From: Bacteroidaceae bacterium
GTDB taxonomy: Bacteria > Bacteroidota > Bacteroidia > Bacteroidales > Bacteroidaceae
Length of the DNA stretch: 58,529 bases
Direction: 5' to 3'
NCBI GenBank assembly: GCA_017622815.1
Contig: JAGAQH010000040.1
Span: 1 to 58,529, forward strand
The notes beneath the pieces are model-generated. The model was not told the origin of the DNA. It did not search any database and saw only the letters and a program-made list of their open reading frames with translations. Below, piece after piece: positions 26,332 to 35,900 of the stretch. The position numbers were made by a program, and so were the translations under genes. Each line of letters opens with the position of its first letter. The stretch's first letter is position 1.

Positions 26332-27981
26332 ATGGAAAAAAGTGCATTGCAGATTGCAAGAGCAGCTTACCAGCCTAAGCTGCCCAAGGCCCTCCAGGGT
26401 GCTGTGAAGGCCCAGGAAGGTGCCGCTACCCAGAGTGTAGGCAACCAGGAGGAAATCAAGGCCCTCTTCCCCAACACCTATGGCATGCCCGTGGTGGAGT
26501 TCGTTTCTGCCGAGAGCGAGAACAACACCGCCATCAATGTGGGTATCATCCTGTCCGGTGGCCAGTCTCCCGGCGGTCACAACGTGATCAGCGGTCTCTA
26601 CGACGGTGTGAAGTCTCTGAACAAGGACAGCAAACTCTACGGTTTCCTCATGGGGCCCGGCGGTCTGGTAGACCACAAGTATGTTGAGTTCACCGACGAA
26701 CTCATCGACGAGTACCGCAACACCGGCGGCTTCGACATCATCGGTTCTGGCCGTACCAAGTTGGAGAAGGAGAGCCAGTTCGAGGCAGGTTACGAAATCC
26801 TGAAGGAACTGGGCATCAAGGCTCTGGTTATCATCGGTGGTGACGACTCAAACACCAACGCCTGCGTTCTGGCCGAGTACTATGCCGCCAAGCAGTATGG
26901 CGTACAGGTTATCGGTTGCCCCAAGACCATCGACGGCGACCTGAAGAACGAGCAGATCGAGACCTCCTTCGGTTTCGACACCGCTTGCAAGACCTACTCC
27001 GAACTGATCGGCAACATCCAGCGCGACTGCAACAGTGCCCGCAAGTACTGGCACTTCATCAAGTTGATGGGCCGCAGCGCTTCTCACATCGCTCTGGAGT
27101 GCGCCCTGGAGACACAGCCCAACGTATGTCTCATCTCTGAGGAAATCGAGCAGAAGGAAATGTCTCTGGACGACGTGGTTACATACATCGCCAAGATCGT
27201 GGCCGACCGCGCAGCCGATGGCAACAACTTCGGTACCGTCCTCATCCCCGAGGGTCTCATCGAGTTCATCCCCGCCATCAAGAAACTCATCCAGCAGTTG
27301 AACGAGGTTCTCACCGACCCCGCTACAGGCGAGTCTCGCGAGTTTGCAGGTGCTGAGGAGCAGATTGCATTCGTCAAGGGCAACATCGCTCCCGAGAACC
27401 TGGCCATCCTCGAGTCTCTTCCCGCCGACGTGGCACGCCAGCTCTGTCTGGACCGCGACCCCCACGGCAACGTGCAGGTTTCTCTCATCGAGACCGAGAA
27501 GTTGCTCAGCCGCATGGTTGAGGGCAAACTCGCCGCATGGAAGAAGGAAGGCAAGTACACTGGCAAGTTCAGCGCACAGCACCACTTCTTCGGCTACGAA
27601 GGCCGTTGCGCCGCTCCCTCCAACTACGATGCCGACTACTGCTACAGCCTCGGTTTCAACGCCAGCCGCCTGATTGCCAACGGCAAGACCGGTTACATGA
27701 GCGTCATCAAGAACACAACCGCTCCTGCCGCTGAGTGGATTGCAGGTGGTGTGCCCATCACCATGATGATGAACATCGAGCGTCGTAACGGTGCCAACAA
27801 GCCCGTTATCCGCAAGGCTCTCGTTGAACTGGACGGCGCTCCCTTCAAGTTCTTCGCCGCCAACCGCGAGCAGTGGGCAAAGCAGACCCTCTACGTTTAT
27901 CCCGGTCCCATCCAGTACTGGGGTCCCACAGAGGTTTGCGACCAGTGCACAAAGACCCTTGCTTTGGAGCAGGCTAAGTAA
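26332..27981 (+). CDS. pfp: Pyrophosphate-dependent 6-phosphofructokinase
   Basis: A 549-residue long-form PPi-dependent phosphofructokinase (PFP beta-like), interconverting fructose 6-phosphate and fructose 1,6-bisphosphate with PPi. The nucleotide-site loop is GGQSPGGHN; the GGDDSN motif marks PPi rather than ATP use; catalytic PKTIDGDL and substrate residues around SFGFDTA follow. Codon use is strongly biased (AAC, GAC, CGC, ATC, CTC), more than in its neighbours, so the protein is probably very abundant. This fits its duplicated promoter (26182-26287). GH25 follows after six nt. Confidence 0.95.
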   Translation: MEKSALQIARAAYQPKLPKALQGAVKAQEGAATQSVGNQEEIKALFPNTYGMPVVEFVSAESENNTAINVGIILSGGQSPGGHNVISGLYDGVKSLNKDSKLYGFLMGPGGLVDHKYVEFTDELIDEYRNTGGFDIIGSGRTKLEKESQFEAGYEILKELGIKALVIIGGDDSNTNACVLAEYYAAKQYGVQVIGCPKTIDGDLKNEQIETSFGFDTACKTYSELIGNIQRDCNSARKYWHFIKLMGRSASHIALECALETQPNVCLISEEIEQKEMSLDDVVTYIAKIVADRAADGNNFGTVLIPEGLIEFIPAIKKLIQQLNEVLTDPATGESREFAGAEEQIAFVKGNIAPENLAILESLPADVARQLCLDRDPHGNVQVSLIETEKLLSRMVEGKLAAWKKEGKYTGKFSAQHHFFGYEGRCAAPSNYDADYCYSLGFNASRLIANGKTGYMSVIKNTTAPAAEWIAGGVPITMMMNIERRNGANKPVIRKALVELDGAPFKFFAANREQWAKQTLYVYPGPIQYWGPTEVCDQCTKTLALEQAK

Positions 27982-27987
27982 TTCTTG

Positions 27988-28866
27988 ATGCCTCAACAAA
28001 GGAAGACAAATACATCCACCCGCCGGACTTCTCCCCGCAAGAAAGGGAAGAAGACCGGTGGGTTTTTCCTGCTCAGATGGTTGCGCAGCATACCGCTTTG
28101 GGGTTTCGTCTTGGGCGGTGTGGGTGTGGTGGCCCTATACTGCTTCGTGCTGTTCCACTTCTTCGTGGACCCGTACAGTTTCCAATGGAAGGCCATATAC
28201 GGCGAGACCACATACCCGTCGGAATACACCGTGCGAGGCATAGACGTGAGCCACTATCAGGAGAAGATAGATTGGGCACGGCTCAGGAATGCCAACATGG
28301 GCAACGACCCTGTCACCTTCGTCATCATCAAGGCCACGGAGGGAGTTTCGTTGATGGATGATTACTTTAACGATAACTTTTACCAAGCACGCAAAAACGG
28401 CTTGATTAGAGGTGCTTACCATTTCCTTACACCCGATGTTCCGGCCAAGAAGCAGGCGCAGTTCTTCCTTCGTCAGGCACACCTCGAGGAAGGCGACCTC
28501 CCCCCTGTGCTCGACATTGAGGACGAGCGCAAATGGCTTGCTTCCGGCAAGAACAAGAAGCAGATCCAGCGCATGGCCCTTGACTGGCTTGATGTGGTGG
28601 AAAAGCATTATGGCGTGAAGCCCATCATCTATAGCAGTTACCGTTTCCGCCGCGACATACTCAGCGACAAGCGTTTTGCAGAATATCCCTTCTGGATGGC
28701 GCACTACTACGTTTCCGAGCCAGCCAAGGACATCAAGTGGACCTTCTGGCAACACACCGATTGCGGCAAACTCTCCGGCATCAGGGGTCCCGTGGATTGC
28801 AACGTATTCCAAGGTTCGCGCGAGGCTTTGGACAGTTTGCTGATAAAAGAGATACCTGTCAACTGA
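27988..28866 (+). CDS. Membrane-anchored GH25 lysozyme
   Basis: A 292-residue protein with a basic cytoplasmic N-terminus, one membrane helix (about residues 36-60) and an extracytoplasmic GH25 (Cellosyl/LytC-like) domain. Family motifs: RGIDVSHYQEKIDW, FVIIKATEG, PPVLDIEDE with the catalytic Asp-x-Glu, and WTFWQHT. It should cleave the N-acetylmuramyl beta-1,4 bond of peptidoglycan. I start at ATG 27988, not the TTG just before it. It begins six nt after pfp and may share its transcript. Confidence 0.9.
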   Translation: MPQQRKTNTSTRRTSPRKKGKKTGGFFLLRWLRSIPLWGFVLGGVGVVALYCFVLFHFFVDPYSFQWKAIYGETTYPSEYTVRGIDVSHYQEKIDWARLRNANMGNDPVTFVIIKATEGVSLMDDYFNDNFYQARKNGLIRGAYHFLTPDVPAKKQAQFFLRQAHLEEGDLPPVLDIEDERKWLASGKNKKQIQRMALDWLDVVEKHYGVKPIIYSSYRFRRDILSDKRFAEYPFWMAHYYVSEPAKDIKWTFWQHTDCGKLSGIRGPVDCNVFQGSREALDSLLIKEIPVN

Positions 28867-28895
28867 CTATCCGTAATATAGTCTGTACATCCCCC

Positions 28896-29699
28896 ATGAA
28901 ACATCACAACAACCTCCTCCTCCCCCTTTTTCTTCTTCTCCTTACTTCCCTTTCGCTGAATGCCACCGCCATGAGGCGCCATGAAGATGACGCCCAGGGT
29001 AAGGCGCCGACAAGCATCAATCTGGTTTTCATAGGCAACAGCATAACGGCAGGTGCAACACTGAGCTACCCTTCCCGACAGGCACCGCCAGCCATTTGCC
29101 GCGATATGGTGGAGAAGGCCACAGGTGTGCATACGAATGTCTATAACGGAGGACATTCGGGTATAACAACCTTCGGTTTCATGCCAGGGCGCAGGGACTT
29201 TGTCAAGGTGGTGGACGCCGCACTACGTTTCCAGAAGGCCAACGGCGGGGTGGTGTACTTCTCCATCATGCTCGGCACTAACGACAGCGCATGCACAACC
29301 ACGGAGGGAGCACCCGTCAGTCCCGAAACGTATGGCAGGAACATGCGCACCATCATAGACAGCCTTATCCACGCCGTGCCCTCGTGCCGTATCTTGCTCA
29401 ATTACCCCATCTGGTACAGCCCCAACACGCACAATGGTGCACGCTATCTTCAGGAGGGGCTCGACAGGTTGCGCAGTTATTATCCCGTCATAGACACCAT
29501 CGTGGACGAGTACACGCAGGTATACGGCGGCAGCAGCAAGGCATGGCGCGGCTTCAAGAACAGGAAGAAACTCTTTACGGCAGAAAAAGGCCGTTCCGGC
29601 ACCTTCTATCTCCACCCCAACGCCCAAGGCGCCCATCGTCTGGCAGAGATATGGACGGAACGCCTGCTGGACATCATTGCCGAAGACGGACACCAATAA
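28896..29699 (+). CDS. Secreted SGNH/GDSL hydrolase
   Basis: A 267-residue exported esterase-like protein. The signal peptide is hydrophobic (LLLPLFLLLLTSLSLNATA). SGNH blocks: FIGNSITAG with the nucleophile Ser, GGHSGITT, LGTNDS with the Asn, and YLHPNAQGAH with the catalytic His. The Asp usually three residues before that His is not obvious. Likely a sugar O-acetylesterase or similar deacylase. The in-frame extension back to 28737 overlaps the lysozyme gene and is not used; the start is ATG 28896, 29 nt after the lysozyme stop. Confidence 0.85.
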   Translation: MKHHNNLLLPLFLLLLTSLSLNATAMRRHEDDAQGKAPTSINLVFIGNSITAGATLSYPSRQAPPAICRDMVEKATGVHTNVYNGGHSGITTFGFMPGRRDFVKVVDAALRFQKANGGVVYFSIMLGTNDSACTTTEGAPVSPETYGRNMRTIIDSLIHAVPSCRILLNYPIWYSPNTHNGARYLQEGLDRLRSYYPVIDTIVDEYTQVYGGSSKAWRGFKNRKKLFTAEKGRSGTFYLHPNAQGAHRLAEIWTERLLDIIAEDGHQ

Positions 29700-29748
29700 A
29701 TGATGGGATAAGGGAACCGTACGTCCTTTCTGTCCATGTCTTGAGAAT

Positions 29749-29880
29749 GTCCTCCCGACGACTCGCATTTGTCCTCCCCGATGACTCGCCCTTGTCACCC
29801 TCGGTGACTCGCTCTTGTCACCCTCGGTGACTCGTCCTTGTTGTCCCGACGACTCTTTCTTGTTGTCCCGACGACACAAA
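29749..29880. repeat. 22/23-bp tandem array, second locus
   Basis: Six units of 22-23 bp with the same GTCACCCTCGGTGAC hairpin core as at 7849-7980 (two full copies) plus variants GTCCTCCCGACGAC and GTTGTCCCGACGAC. It lies between convergent genes (SGNH hydrolase and DUF1232 protein). Confidence 0.88.
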
Positions 29881-29911
29881 ATGTTCCTGAGGCCGGTGAG
29901 AATAGGGCACG

Positions 29912-30346
29912 TCACTTCACCACCTCATATTCCATGCCGAACCAGTCGTTCAGGGTAGATTCCACCTTGGCGCTGATTTCGGGAGTGATGTTTTTCTTCA
30001 CCTTCTTGTACACGTAGAGCACGGCCACTCCGTCGTCCACTATACCCAGCATTTTATACACTGCGCTGGGGATGAGGTCCATGGGCATGATGGTGTATGC
30101 TATGGCGGCATAGATGAGGGCACGGTCCAGAGTGGAGGTCTTCTCATCGGCCAGCACATAGTAGAATTGCAGGATGGGTCGCGAAGCCCTTCTGCCGGCT
30201 TTCAAGGCCCAAGGCTGTATCCTCTTTATGAGAGCGTTTATCTTTTCGTGCCAGTTCACGTCCTTCAGTCTTGCCAGAAGGTGTTTCACCTCCTTGCCCT
30301 TGGTGAAGTATATCATTATCAGGATGCATATTCCCAGTGTTGTCAT
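29912..30346 (-). CDS. DUF1232 (YkvA-like) membrane protein
   Basis: A 144-residue protein with an N-terminal hydrophobic stretch (TLGICILIMIYF) and a DUF1232 core (LDRALIYAAIAYTIMPMDLIPSAV followed by GIVDDGVAVLYVYKKV). The PxDLIP motif is the family hallmark. Function unknown; it is expected at the membrane. The 86 nt upstream contain two direct 14-bp copies of TATATTATATAGAG (30378-30405), of unknown meaning, in the promoter area. Confidence 0.82.
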   Translation of the reverse strand: MTTLGICILIMIYFTKGKEVKHLLARLKDVNWHEKINALIKRIQPWALKAGRRASRPILQFYYVLADEKTSTLDRALIYAAIAYTIMPMDLIPSAVYKMLGIVDDGVAVLYVYKKVKKNITPEISAKVESTLNDWFGMEYEVVK

Positions 30347-30432
30347 GTCTTTATCTCCTATTGTTTTGCTTATACATTATATTATATAGAGTATATTATA
30401 TAGAGTCTCTGCACAGGCGGAATCTGTCACCG

Positions 30433-31140
30433 TCACATCCTCTTACCATAGGACACGATGCCGTCCTCTTCGTTTAATCCCTTTTCAGATTCCTGTTCTG
30501 ACTTCGTCAAATCTGCTTCCCCTCGGCTATTCAAACGGCTTTGATTGCCATCGCTTACTTGCACCTTTCCGTTTTCCGTTTTCACCTTTCCGTTTTCCAT
30601 GGCGTACATCGGCGACCAGTACCAACCGCTATTGGGGTAATAGTAACAGTAGTCCATGTAGACCGTCCAGTCGTAGTAGTCGGCTATCTTCGTCAGGTAG
30701 AATCTGTCGCTGCTGCTACCGAAGCGTCCCTGGAAACGGTCCGGAGTCATCTTGTAGTCGTAGATGGCACAGTCCAGACTTGGGTCGCTATAGTATTCCA
30801 GATAGATTACGCCGTTGCGTATCTCCCAGTCGAAGCGGTTGTAGATGTGGGTGTAGGGACCGCGCTCGTAGTAGTCCACCTGCTTGCCGTAGCCATAGGT
30901 GGCCCCGTCGTATTCGGGATAGAATACTATGTCCGTGTCGTAGGAGTCGAAGGTATAGAGACGTCCGTTGTGGCGGTAGTTGTAGTACATGCCGAAGTCG
31001 CCCGTCCACTGCCCTGCGAACTTTATGGACTGGTGCACGTCCATGTCCTCATCCATGTTCCATACCACGTTGCACGAACTCATGCCGAGCAGAGCAAGCA
31101 TCATTATGCAGATGTTTCCGAGTAAGGTTCTTCTTTTCAT
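30433..31140 (-). CDS. Hypothetical lipoprotein with repeat-derived tail
   Basis: A 235-residue protein with a lipoprotein signal (MKRRTLLGNICIMMLALLG, lipobox SSC, Cys23). It is rich in Tyr and Asp and resembles small Bacteroidales lipoproteins of unknown function (GQWTGDFGMYYNYR, WEIRNGVIYLEYYSD). Residues about 181-193 (MENGKVKTENGK) are encoded by a copy of the TTTTCCG dispersed repeat, and the 40 residues after it look like read-through. The normal protein probably ended near YYPNSGWYWSPMY. A -7 box TATCTTTG lies at 31205-31212. ATG 31140 is preferred to an upstream one at 31215 because of the signal peptide. Confidence 0.72.
   Translation of the reverse strand: MKRRTLLGNICIMMLALLGMSSCNVVWNMDEDMDVHQSIKFAGQWTGDFGMYYNYRHNGRLYTFDSYDTDIVFYPEYDGATYGYGKQVDYYERGPYTHIYNRFDWEIRNGVIYLEYYSDPSLDCAIYDYKMTPDRFQGRFGSSSDRFYLTKIADYYDWTVYMDYCYYYPNSGWYWSPMYAMENGKVKTENGKVQVSDGNQSRLNSRGEADLTKSEQESEKGLNEEDGIVSYGKRM
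30562..30598. repeat. Dispersed TTTTCCG repeat, copy D
   Basis: CACCTTTCCGTTTTCCGTTT-type tract inside the lipoprotein gene; translated in the same frame as copy A in ygiQ. Confidence 0.85.
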
Positions 31141-31343
31141 ATCATTATCCTCCTTGTTTAGGTTTTCAGGTTTGGTCCTGTTGTAGTTTTTGTTTCTTCT
31201 GTTGCAAAGATACACTCATGTCTTCATTAAACCAGGGGGAAAATGCAGAATAGTATGGAGGAAAGTCCTCTGTACTTAGGGAAAAACACTGGGAGGTTCT
31301 CGTGTTGCTCCAGGGGGCCTTACCTTCGGATTTTAGCTTTTTA

Positions 31344-31375
31344 TTTGGAGAATCGCCTGGAAAAGCGTACCTTTG
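31344..31375 (+). promoter_or_regulatory. Promoter of four-helix-bundle gene 1
   Basis: TTTG (31344-31347), 20 nt, TACCTTTG (31368-31375). Transcription is expected at about 31380-31382, on the ATG itself. Confidence 0.72.
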
Positions 31376-31381
31376 TCTTGC

Positions 31382-32038
31382 ATGAACGTACGGGACGATA
31401 GCGAGAGGGTACTGCTCGAGGGTGCAAACTGGAAGGAGTTGCGCTTCTATCAGAAGTCGGAGGCATTGTATCAGATGACCTTTGTCTTCTGCGACCGTTT
31501 CCTGCCCAAGCACGGCGACCGCACGGTGGACCAGATGGTACAGGCGGCCCGCTCGGGCAAGCAAAACATCATAGAGGGCTCGGAGGATGGCAAGACCTCC
31601 ACGGAGATGGAACTGAAACTTCTCAACGTGGCACGCTCCAGCATACACGAGTTGAGGGAGGACTTCAAGGACTACCTGCTCTCGCGCAAACTCTCGCTAT
31701 GGGACAAGCGCCACCCCCGCTATGAGAACATGCACAACTTTACCAAGGCGCACAACAGGCTGGGTGACTATGAACCATACTTCGCAAGGTGGACCGACGA
31801 GGAGATGGCCAATATAGGCTACACTATGTGTTGCCAGATAGATGTGATGATGAACGGTTACCTTGCCACTCTGGAGGACCGCTTCCGCAAGGAGGGTGGC
31901 ATGAAGGAGCGCATGTACAGAGTGCGCACCGGCTACCGTGCAGAGCAGGACCGCAAAATGCAAGAGATGGAAACCATCATCAAGTGGCAGGCAGAGCGGA
32001 TCAAGGAACTCGAAGCCGAACTGGCAAAGAGGAAATAG
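31382..32038 (+). CDS. Four-helix-bundle (IVS-like) protein 1
   Basis: A 218-residue protein of the 23S-rRNA-intervening-sequence-like four-helix-bundle superfamily (also related to Avd of diversity-generating retroelements). Marker stretches: GDRTVDQMVQAARSGKQNIIEG, TEMELKLLNVARSSIHELREDF. A C-terminal charged coiled coil (about residues 185-218) is extra. A paralogue lies at 36441-36989 inside the RM locus. Function of the family is unclear; nucleic-acid binding is plausible. ATG 31382 coincides with the predicted transcription start, so the mRNA should be leaderless. It is followed at once by a decamer repeat array. Confidence 0.78.
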   Translation: MNVRDDSERVLLEGANWKELRFYQKSEALYQMTFVFCDRFLPKHGDRTVDQMVQAARSGKQNIIEGSEDGKTSTEMELKLLNVARSSIHELREDFKDYLLSRKLSLWDKRHPRYENMHNFTKAHNRLGDYEPYFARWTDEEMANIGYTMCCQIDVMMNGYLATLEDRFRKEGGMKERMYRVRTGYRAEQDRKMQEMETIIKWQAERIKELEAELAKRK

Positions 32039-32045
32039 GAGAGAG

Positions 32046-32200
32046 CCAGAGAGAGCAGAGGATGCCAGAGGACGCCAGAGGACCTGAGCATAAGAGCCCC
32101 GCAAAATCCCATCCAATCCTATAGTATCCTATAGAATCCTCTTCAATCCTCTCCCGTCCTCTCCAATCCTCTCCAGTCCTCTCTAATCCTCTCTCGTCCT
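32046..32200. repeat. 10-bp period repeat array in two opposed halves
   Basis: Left half (about 32046-32085): AGAGGAYGCC-type decamers. Right half: nine decamers, 32111-32200, each ending in RTCCT in exact ten-base register. The two halves are roughly complementary (GAGGAC versus GTCCTC), so the transcript could fold into a long imperfect hairpin. It lies between the four-helix-bundle gene and the ZIP transporter. Confidence 0.85.
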
Positions 32201-32223
32201 CTTAACTAAAAACCAAAAACACT

Positions 32224-32973
32224 ATGCAACAACTACTTATCAGCGCAGCCGGACTATGCGGAGCCACCATGCTGGGTTCCGTGCTCGGCTTCTTTATAAA
32301 GGAATTACCACACAAGTGGAACGACACCGTCCTGGGATATTGTGCCGGTATTATGCTGGCGGCATCCACCATAGGACTTATAGTGCCTGCCTTCGAGGGG
32401 GTGGGAGAGGGTATGCCCTGGTGGCTTATAGTGGCGGGAGTGATGGCAGGTGCCTTCTTCCTGAACGTCATAGACCTTGTGACGCCCCACATGCACACCA
32501 TCACGGGACTTGACACGGAGGAGCATCGCAACAATGCATCGCTGAACCGCATTATGCTCTTCGTCATGGCCATAGCCATACACAAGTTCCCCGAGGGCAT
32601 AGCCGCCGGCGTGAGCATGAACGGCGACGAGGCAACCTCGTGGGCTGTTACCATTGGCATTGCCTTCCACAACATTCCCGAGGGCATGGTAATCATCGCC
32701 CCCCTGTTGTTGGCAGGAGTGTCGCATGCGCGCACCTTCATGATATCCCTTGCCATAGGTCTGCTGGAGGTGGTGGGAGTCCTCGTTGGCTATGGTCTCG
32801 GCGCCATGTCGGTCACCCTGCTTCCCGTTATGCTCGGCTTTGCAGGCGGTGCCATGCTCTACGTCACCTCCGACGAAATGATACCAGAAACCCATGCCCA
32901 TGGCTATCAGAAGCAGGCAACGTATGCCCTCTTGCTGGGCTTCATGTCCATGCTCCTGCTTGAGGAACTGTAG
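32224..32973 (+). CDS. ZIP-family metal transporter
   Basis: A 249-residue polytopic protein of the ZIP family (GufA-like), importing zinc or other divalent metals. Eight hydrophobic segments. The binuclear metal site is formed by AIHKFPEG in helix 4 and AFHNIPEG in helix 5. A cytoplasmic loop between TM3 and TM4 holds HMHT. It starts ATG 32224, 24 nt after the decamer array; I see no promoter, so the repeat separates or belongs to its leader. Confidence 0.92.
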   Translation: MQQLLISAAGLCGATMLGSVLGFFIKELPHKWNDTVLGYCAGIMLAASTIGLIVPAFEGVGEGMPWWLIVAGVMAGAFFLNVIDLVTPHMHTITGLDTEEHRNNASLNRIMLFVMAIAIHKFPEGIAAGVSMNGDEATSWAVTIGIAFHNIPEGMVIIAPLLLAGVSHARTFMISLAIGLLEVVGVLVGYGLGAMSVTLLPVMLGFAGGAMLYVTSDEMIPETHAHGYQKQATYALLLGFMSMLLLEEL

Positions 32974-32984
32974 GCCCTTTGCGC

Positions 32985-35900
32985 CTATGCATACTCCTGC
33001 GGACTGATTACCGTGTGTATGTTGTCTATGTACTTGCCCAGCGGAATCATGTAGGGTTGGAACACTATCAGGCGCTCGTCGAAGGGAGCGCTGTTCACCA
33101 CTATGTCCTTGGTTATGTCTCCGTTGGCACACACATAGGTGATGATGCTCTTCAGGAAATCCTCCTGCTCGCTGTTCAGCGTGTTGTCCGACAGGTACTG
33201 GCTGAAGCACTTCAGCGCCTCTTTCATGTCCACGCCCACCATGGTGCGTATGAAGGCCGCCACGTTGTTGCCATAGGGTTTGCCCAGGGTGTATTTGTCA
33301 TAGTCCTCCCTGTTGCCCAGTTCCACCCACAGGATGCGCTCCAGTTCGTCTATGTCCTGGGTGGAGAGTTGTTGCAGGTTCTGTATTTTCCTTAGCACGG
33401 GCAGGTCTCTGTTTTGTGCCAGGAAGTCCAGTACGCGCTGCTTGTAGGTGATGCGCGGAGCCACGCCCGTTGTCTCGCCCTCGTCGGTAATCACGTCCTT
33501 TATGTCCACCACAAACCAGCGGCCCTTGCCTTCGCGCAGGAACTGCATCAGGTCGCGCAGGTCCTTGCGCACTTTTTCCAGCCAGCGCAGGGAGGCGTTC
33601 TCCCATGCCGTGGCCGACAGCACCTCCTTCAGTGTCTTCATCTTTGCCTGCACCTGGGGCAGGGTGGCCTTGCTCTCCACCAGCGTGCCGGCCAGTGTCC
33701 GCACCTTCTCTATCTTGTTGCTTGCGTTGTATTCCTCGTTCACGAGGCCCAGTTGTATGCTGAGCATTATGGCGTCGAACATCTTTGCCGTCACCTCGGC
33801 CGTGTTTTTGGGTAACAGGGGTGCTATGTCCGTCTTCAGTGTCTGCACATCCACCTGCGAGAGCGACATCCATGCCTCGTCCGTCTTGAAGCGGCTCACC
33901 GTTTCCCAGCGTGTACGCACCGATATGTGCGAGTCCGACAAGGCGGCTACCTGTTCCTTCAGCATGGCCTTCAGCCCGTCGTGTAGGCCACGGGCAAACT
34001 CGTCCTCCTGATACTGCTGGTGTTGCAGATGGAAGGCTATCTCCGCACGCAAGCCGAAGAGGCGTTCCGTCAGCGACACCGTCGTGGCGGCACAATCCCC
34101 GTTGTCCTTGTCCTCGAAGAACTCCAGGTTCCGGCACCAGTCGAAGATGTAGAAGCCTTCCTTGTCCTTGCCCTCGCCGAAGAGGTCGGGCGACAGGCGT
34201 GTGCCGCGTCCCTTCATCTGCTCGTACTTTATGCGGCTCTTCACCGTCTTGAAGAAGACCAGGTTCACTATGTCCGGCACGTCAATGCCCGTGTCCAGCA
34301 TATCCACCGACACGGCTATCTGCGGGTCAGCGTCCCTCACCTCGAAGCGGTTTATCAGGTCCTGGGCATAGGTCACGTAGTTGTCTATCAGCACGCAGAA
34401 GTCGGGGCCGTATTCGGGGTAAAGTTTGCAGAAGCGCTCCACTATCATTTCCGCATGCCTGTGGTTGTAGGCAAAGATTATCGTCTTGCCTATGCGCTCG
34501 CCATACTGAACCTTTATGCCGTTCTCCATCAGGTCCTGGAGCACGGCATCCACGGTGTCCCTGTTGTATATGTAGTTGAATATCTCTCCGCTGGCTATGT
34601 CGCGCACATATTGCGGCCGGCCGTATTCCGCCTCATCTTCCGCCACCATGCCCAGGGCAGGCTCCTCCAGGGGCTTTACGGCCTGTTCGTATTGCCAGAC
34701 TTCCTCCAGTTGCTCCCTTTCCTTGGCTGAAAGGCTGTTGTACTTTATTCCCTCCTTCAGTATCAGCGAACCGCGTTTCAGCCCCTTGTAGTTCACCAGG
34801 TATCCATCATTCACGGCATCCTCCAGTTCGTAGGCATAGTTGGGCACGCCGTGTTCCATCTCGAAGACATCGTAGGTGCTCTTGTCCACCTGGTGGCGCG
34901 GTGTGGCGGTAAGGCCAACCAGCATGGCATCGAAGTAGTGGAATATGGCCCCGAACTTTCCGAAGATGGAGCGGTGCGCCTCGTCCACTATTATCAGGTC
35001 GAAGCGTCCCACGGAGAAGGTCTTCTCGTCTGTGTCTATGCAGTTTATCATCGTCTGGTAGGTGGAGAACATTATCCTTGCCTGCATGTCGCGCTCCGTG
35101 CCCGAGGCATTGTCGCTCAGCACGCAGGTGGTGGTGTGGGGCAGGAGTTTCACGAAGTTCTTGTGCGCCTGGTTCACCAGACTTGTGCGGTCGGCCAGGA
35201 ACAGGACGTTCTTCACCCAGCCGTTGCGCATGAGCACGTCCACCAGCGATATGGACACGCGTGTCTTGCCCGTACCCGTGGCCATCACCAGCAGTGCCCT
35301 GCGGTGCATGCCGTTCAGGTGCTCGCACACCGCCTTTATGGCCATCTTCTGATAGTCGCGGTCGGTGATGTGGGGCTTCACGCTGAAGTCCGTTATGTCC
35401 TTGCGCTTGCGTTGCTGGATGATCCATTCCAGGTCGGCGGCCGTGTGGAAGGCATACAGGCGGCGCGGAGGATAGCCAAGGCCGTCTATTATGTATGTCT
35501 CGAACCCGTTGGTGTAGTATATCACCGGCCTTGTGCCGTACTGGCGTTCCAGACAATCGGCATACAGTTCCGCCTGGTGCTTGCCCTTGGTGGGAGAGAC
35601 GGACGTACGCTTGGCCTCCACCACGGCCAGAGGCTTGCCGTCGCCTCCGAAGAGCACATAGTCGGCACGGCCCGTGTCGTGTGCGTTGGGCATGCCCTTG
35701 AGTTCCACCTCTATGCATGCCTTCAGCGGTTCCACGGCACCTTCCGTGGACAATACCTGCCACCCTGCCTCGCGAAGCATCAGGTCTATGTACATTCTGC
35801 GTGTCTCCGCCTCGGATATGTCGCATGCTACCTGTGCCACGGGTGTGGTGTCCTCCACGGCACTCATGTCCGAGGATTGCACCAGTGCATCCGTGGAGGG

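Noticed and set aside
26848-27999. 383-codon minus-strand open frame
   Set aside because: Antisense to pfp; caused by strong codon bias.
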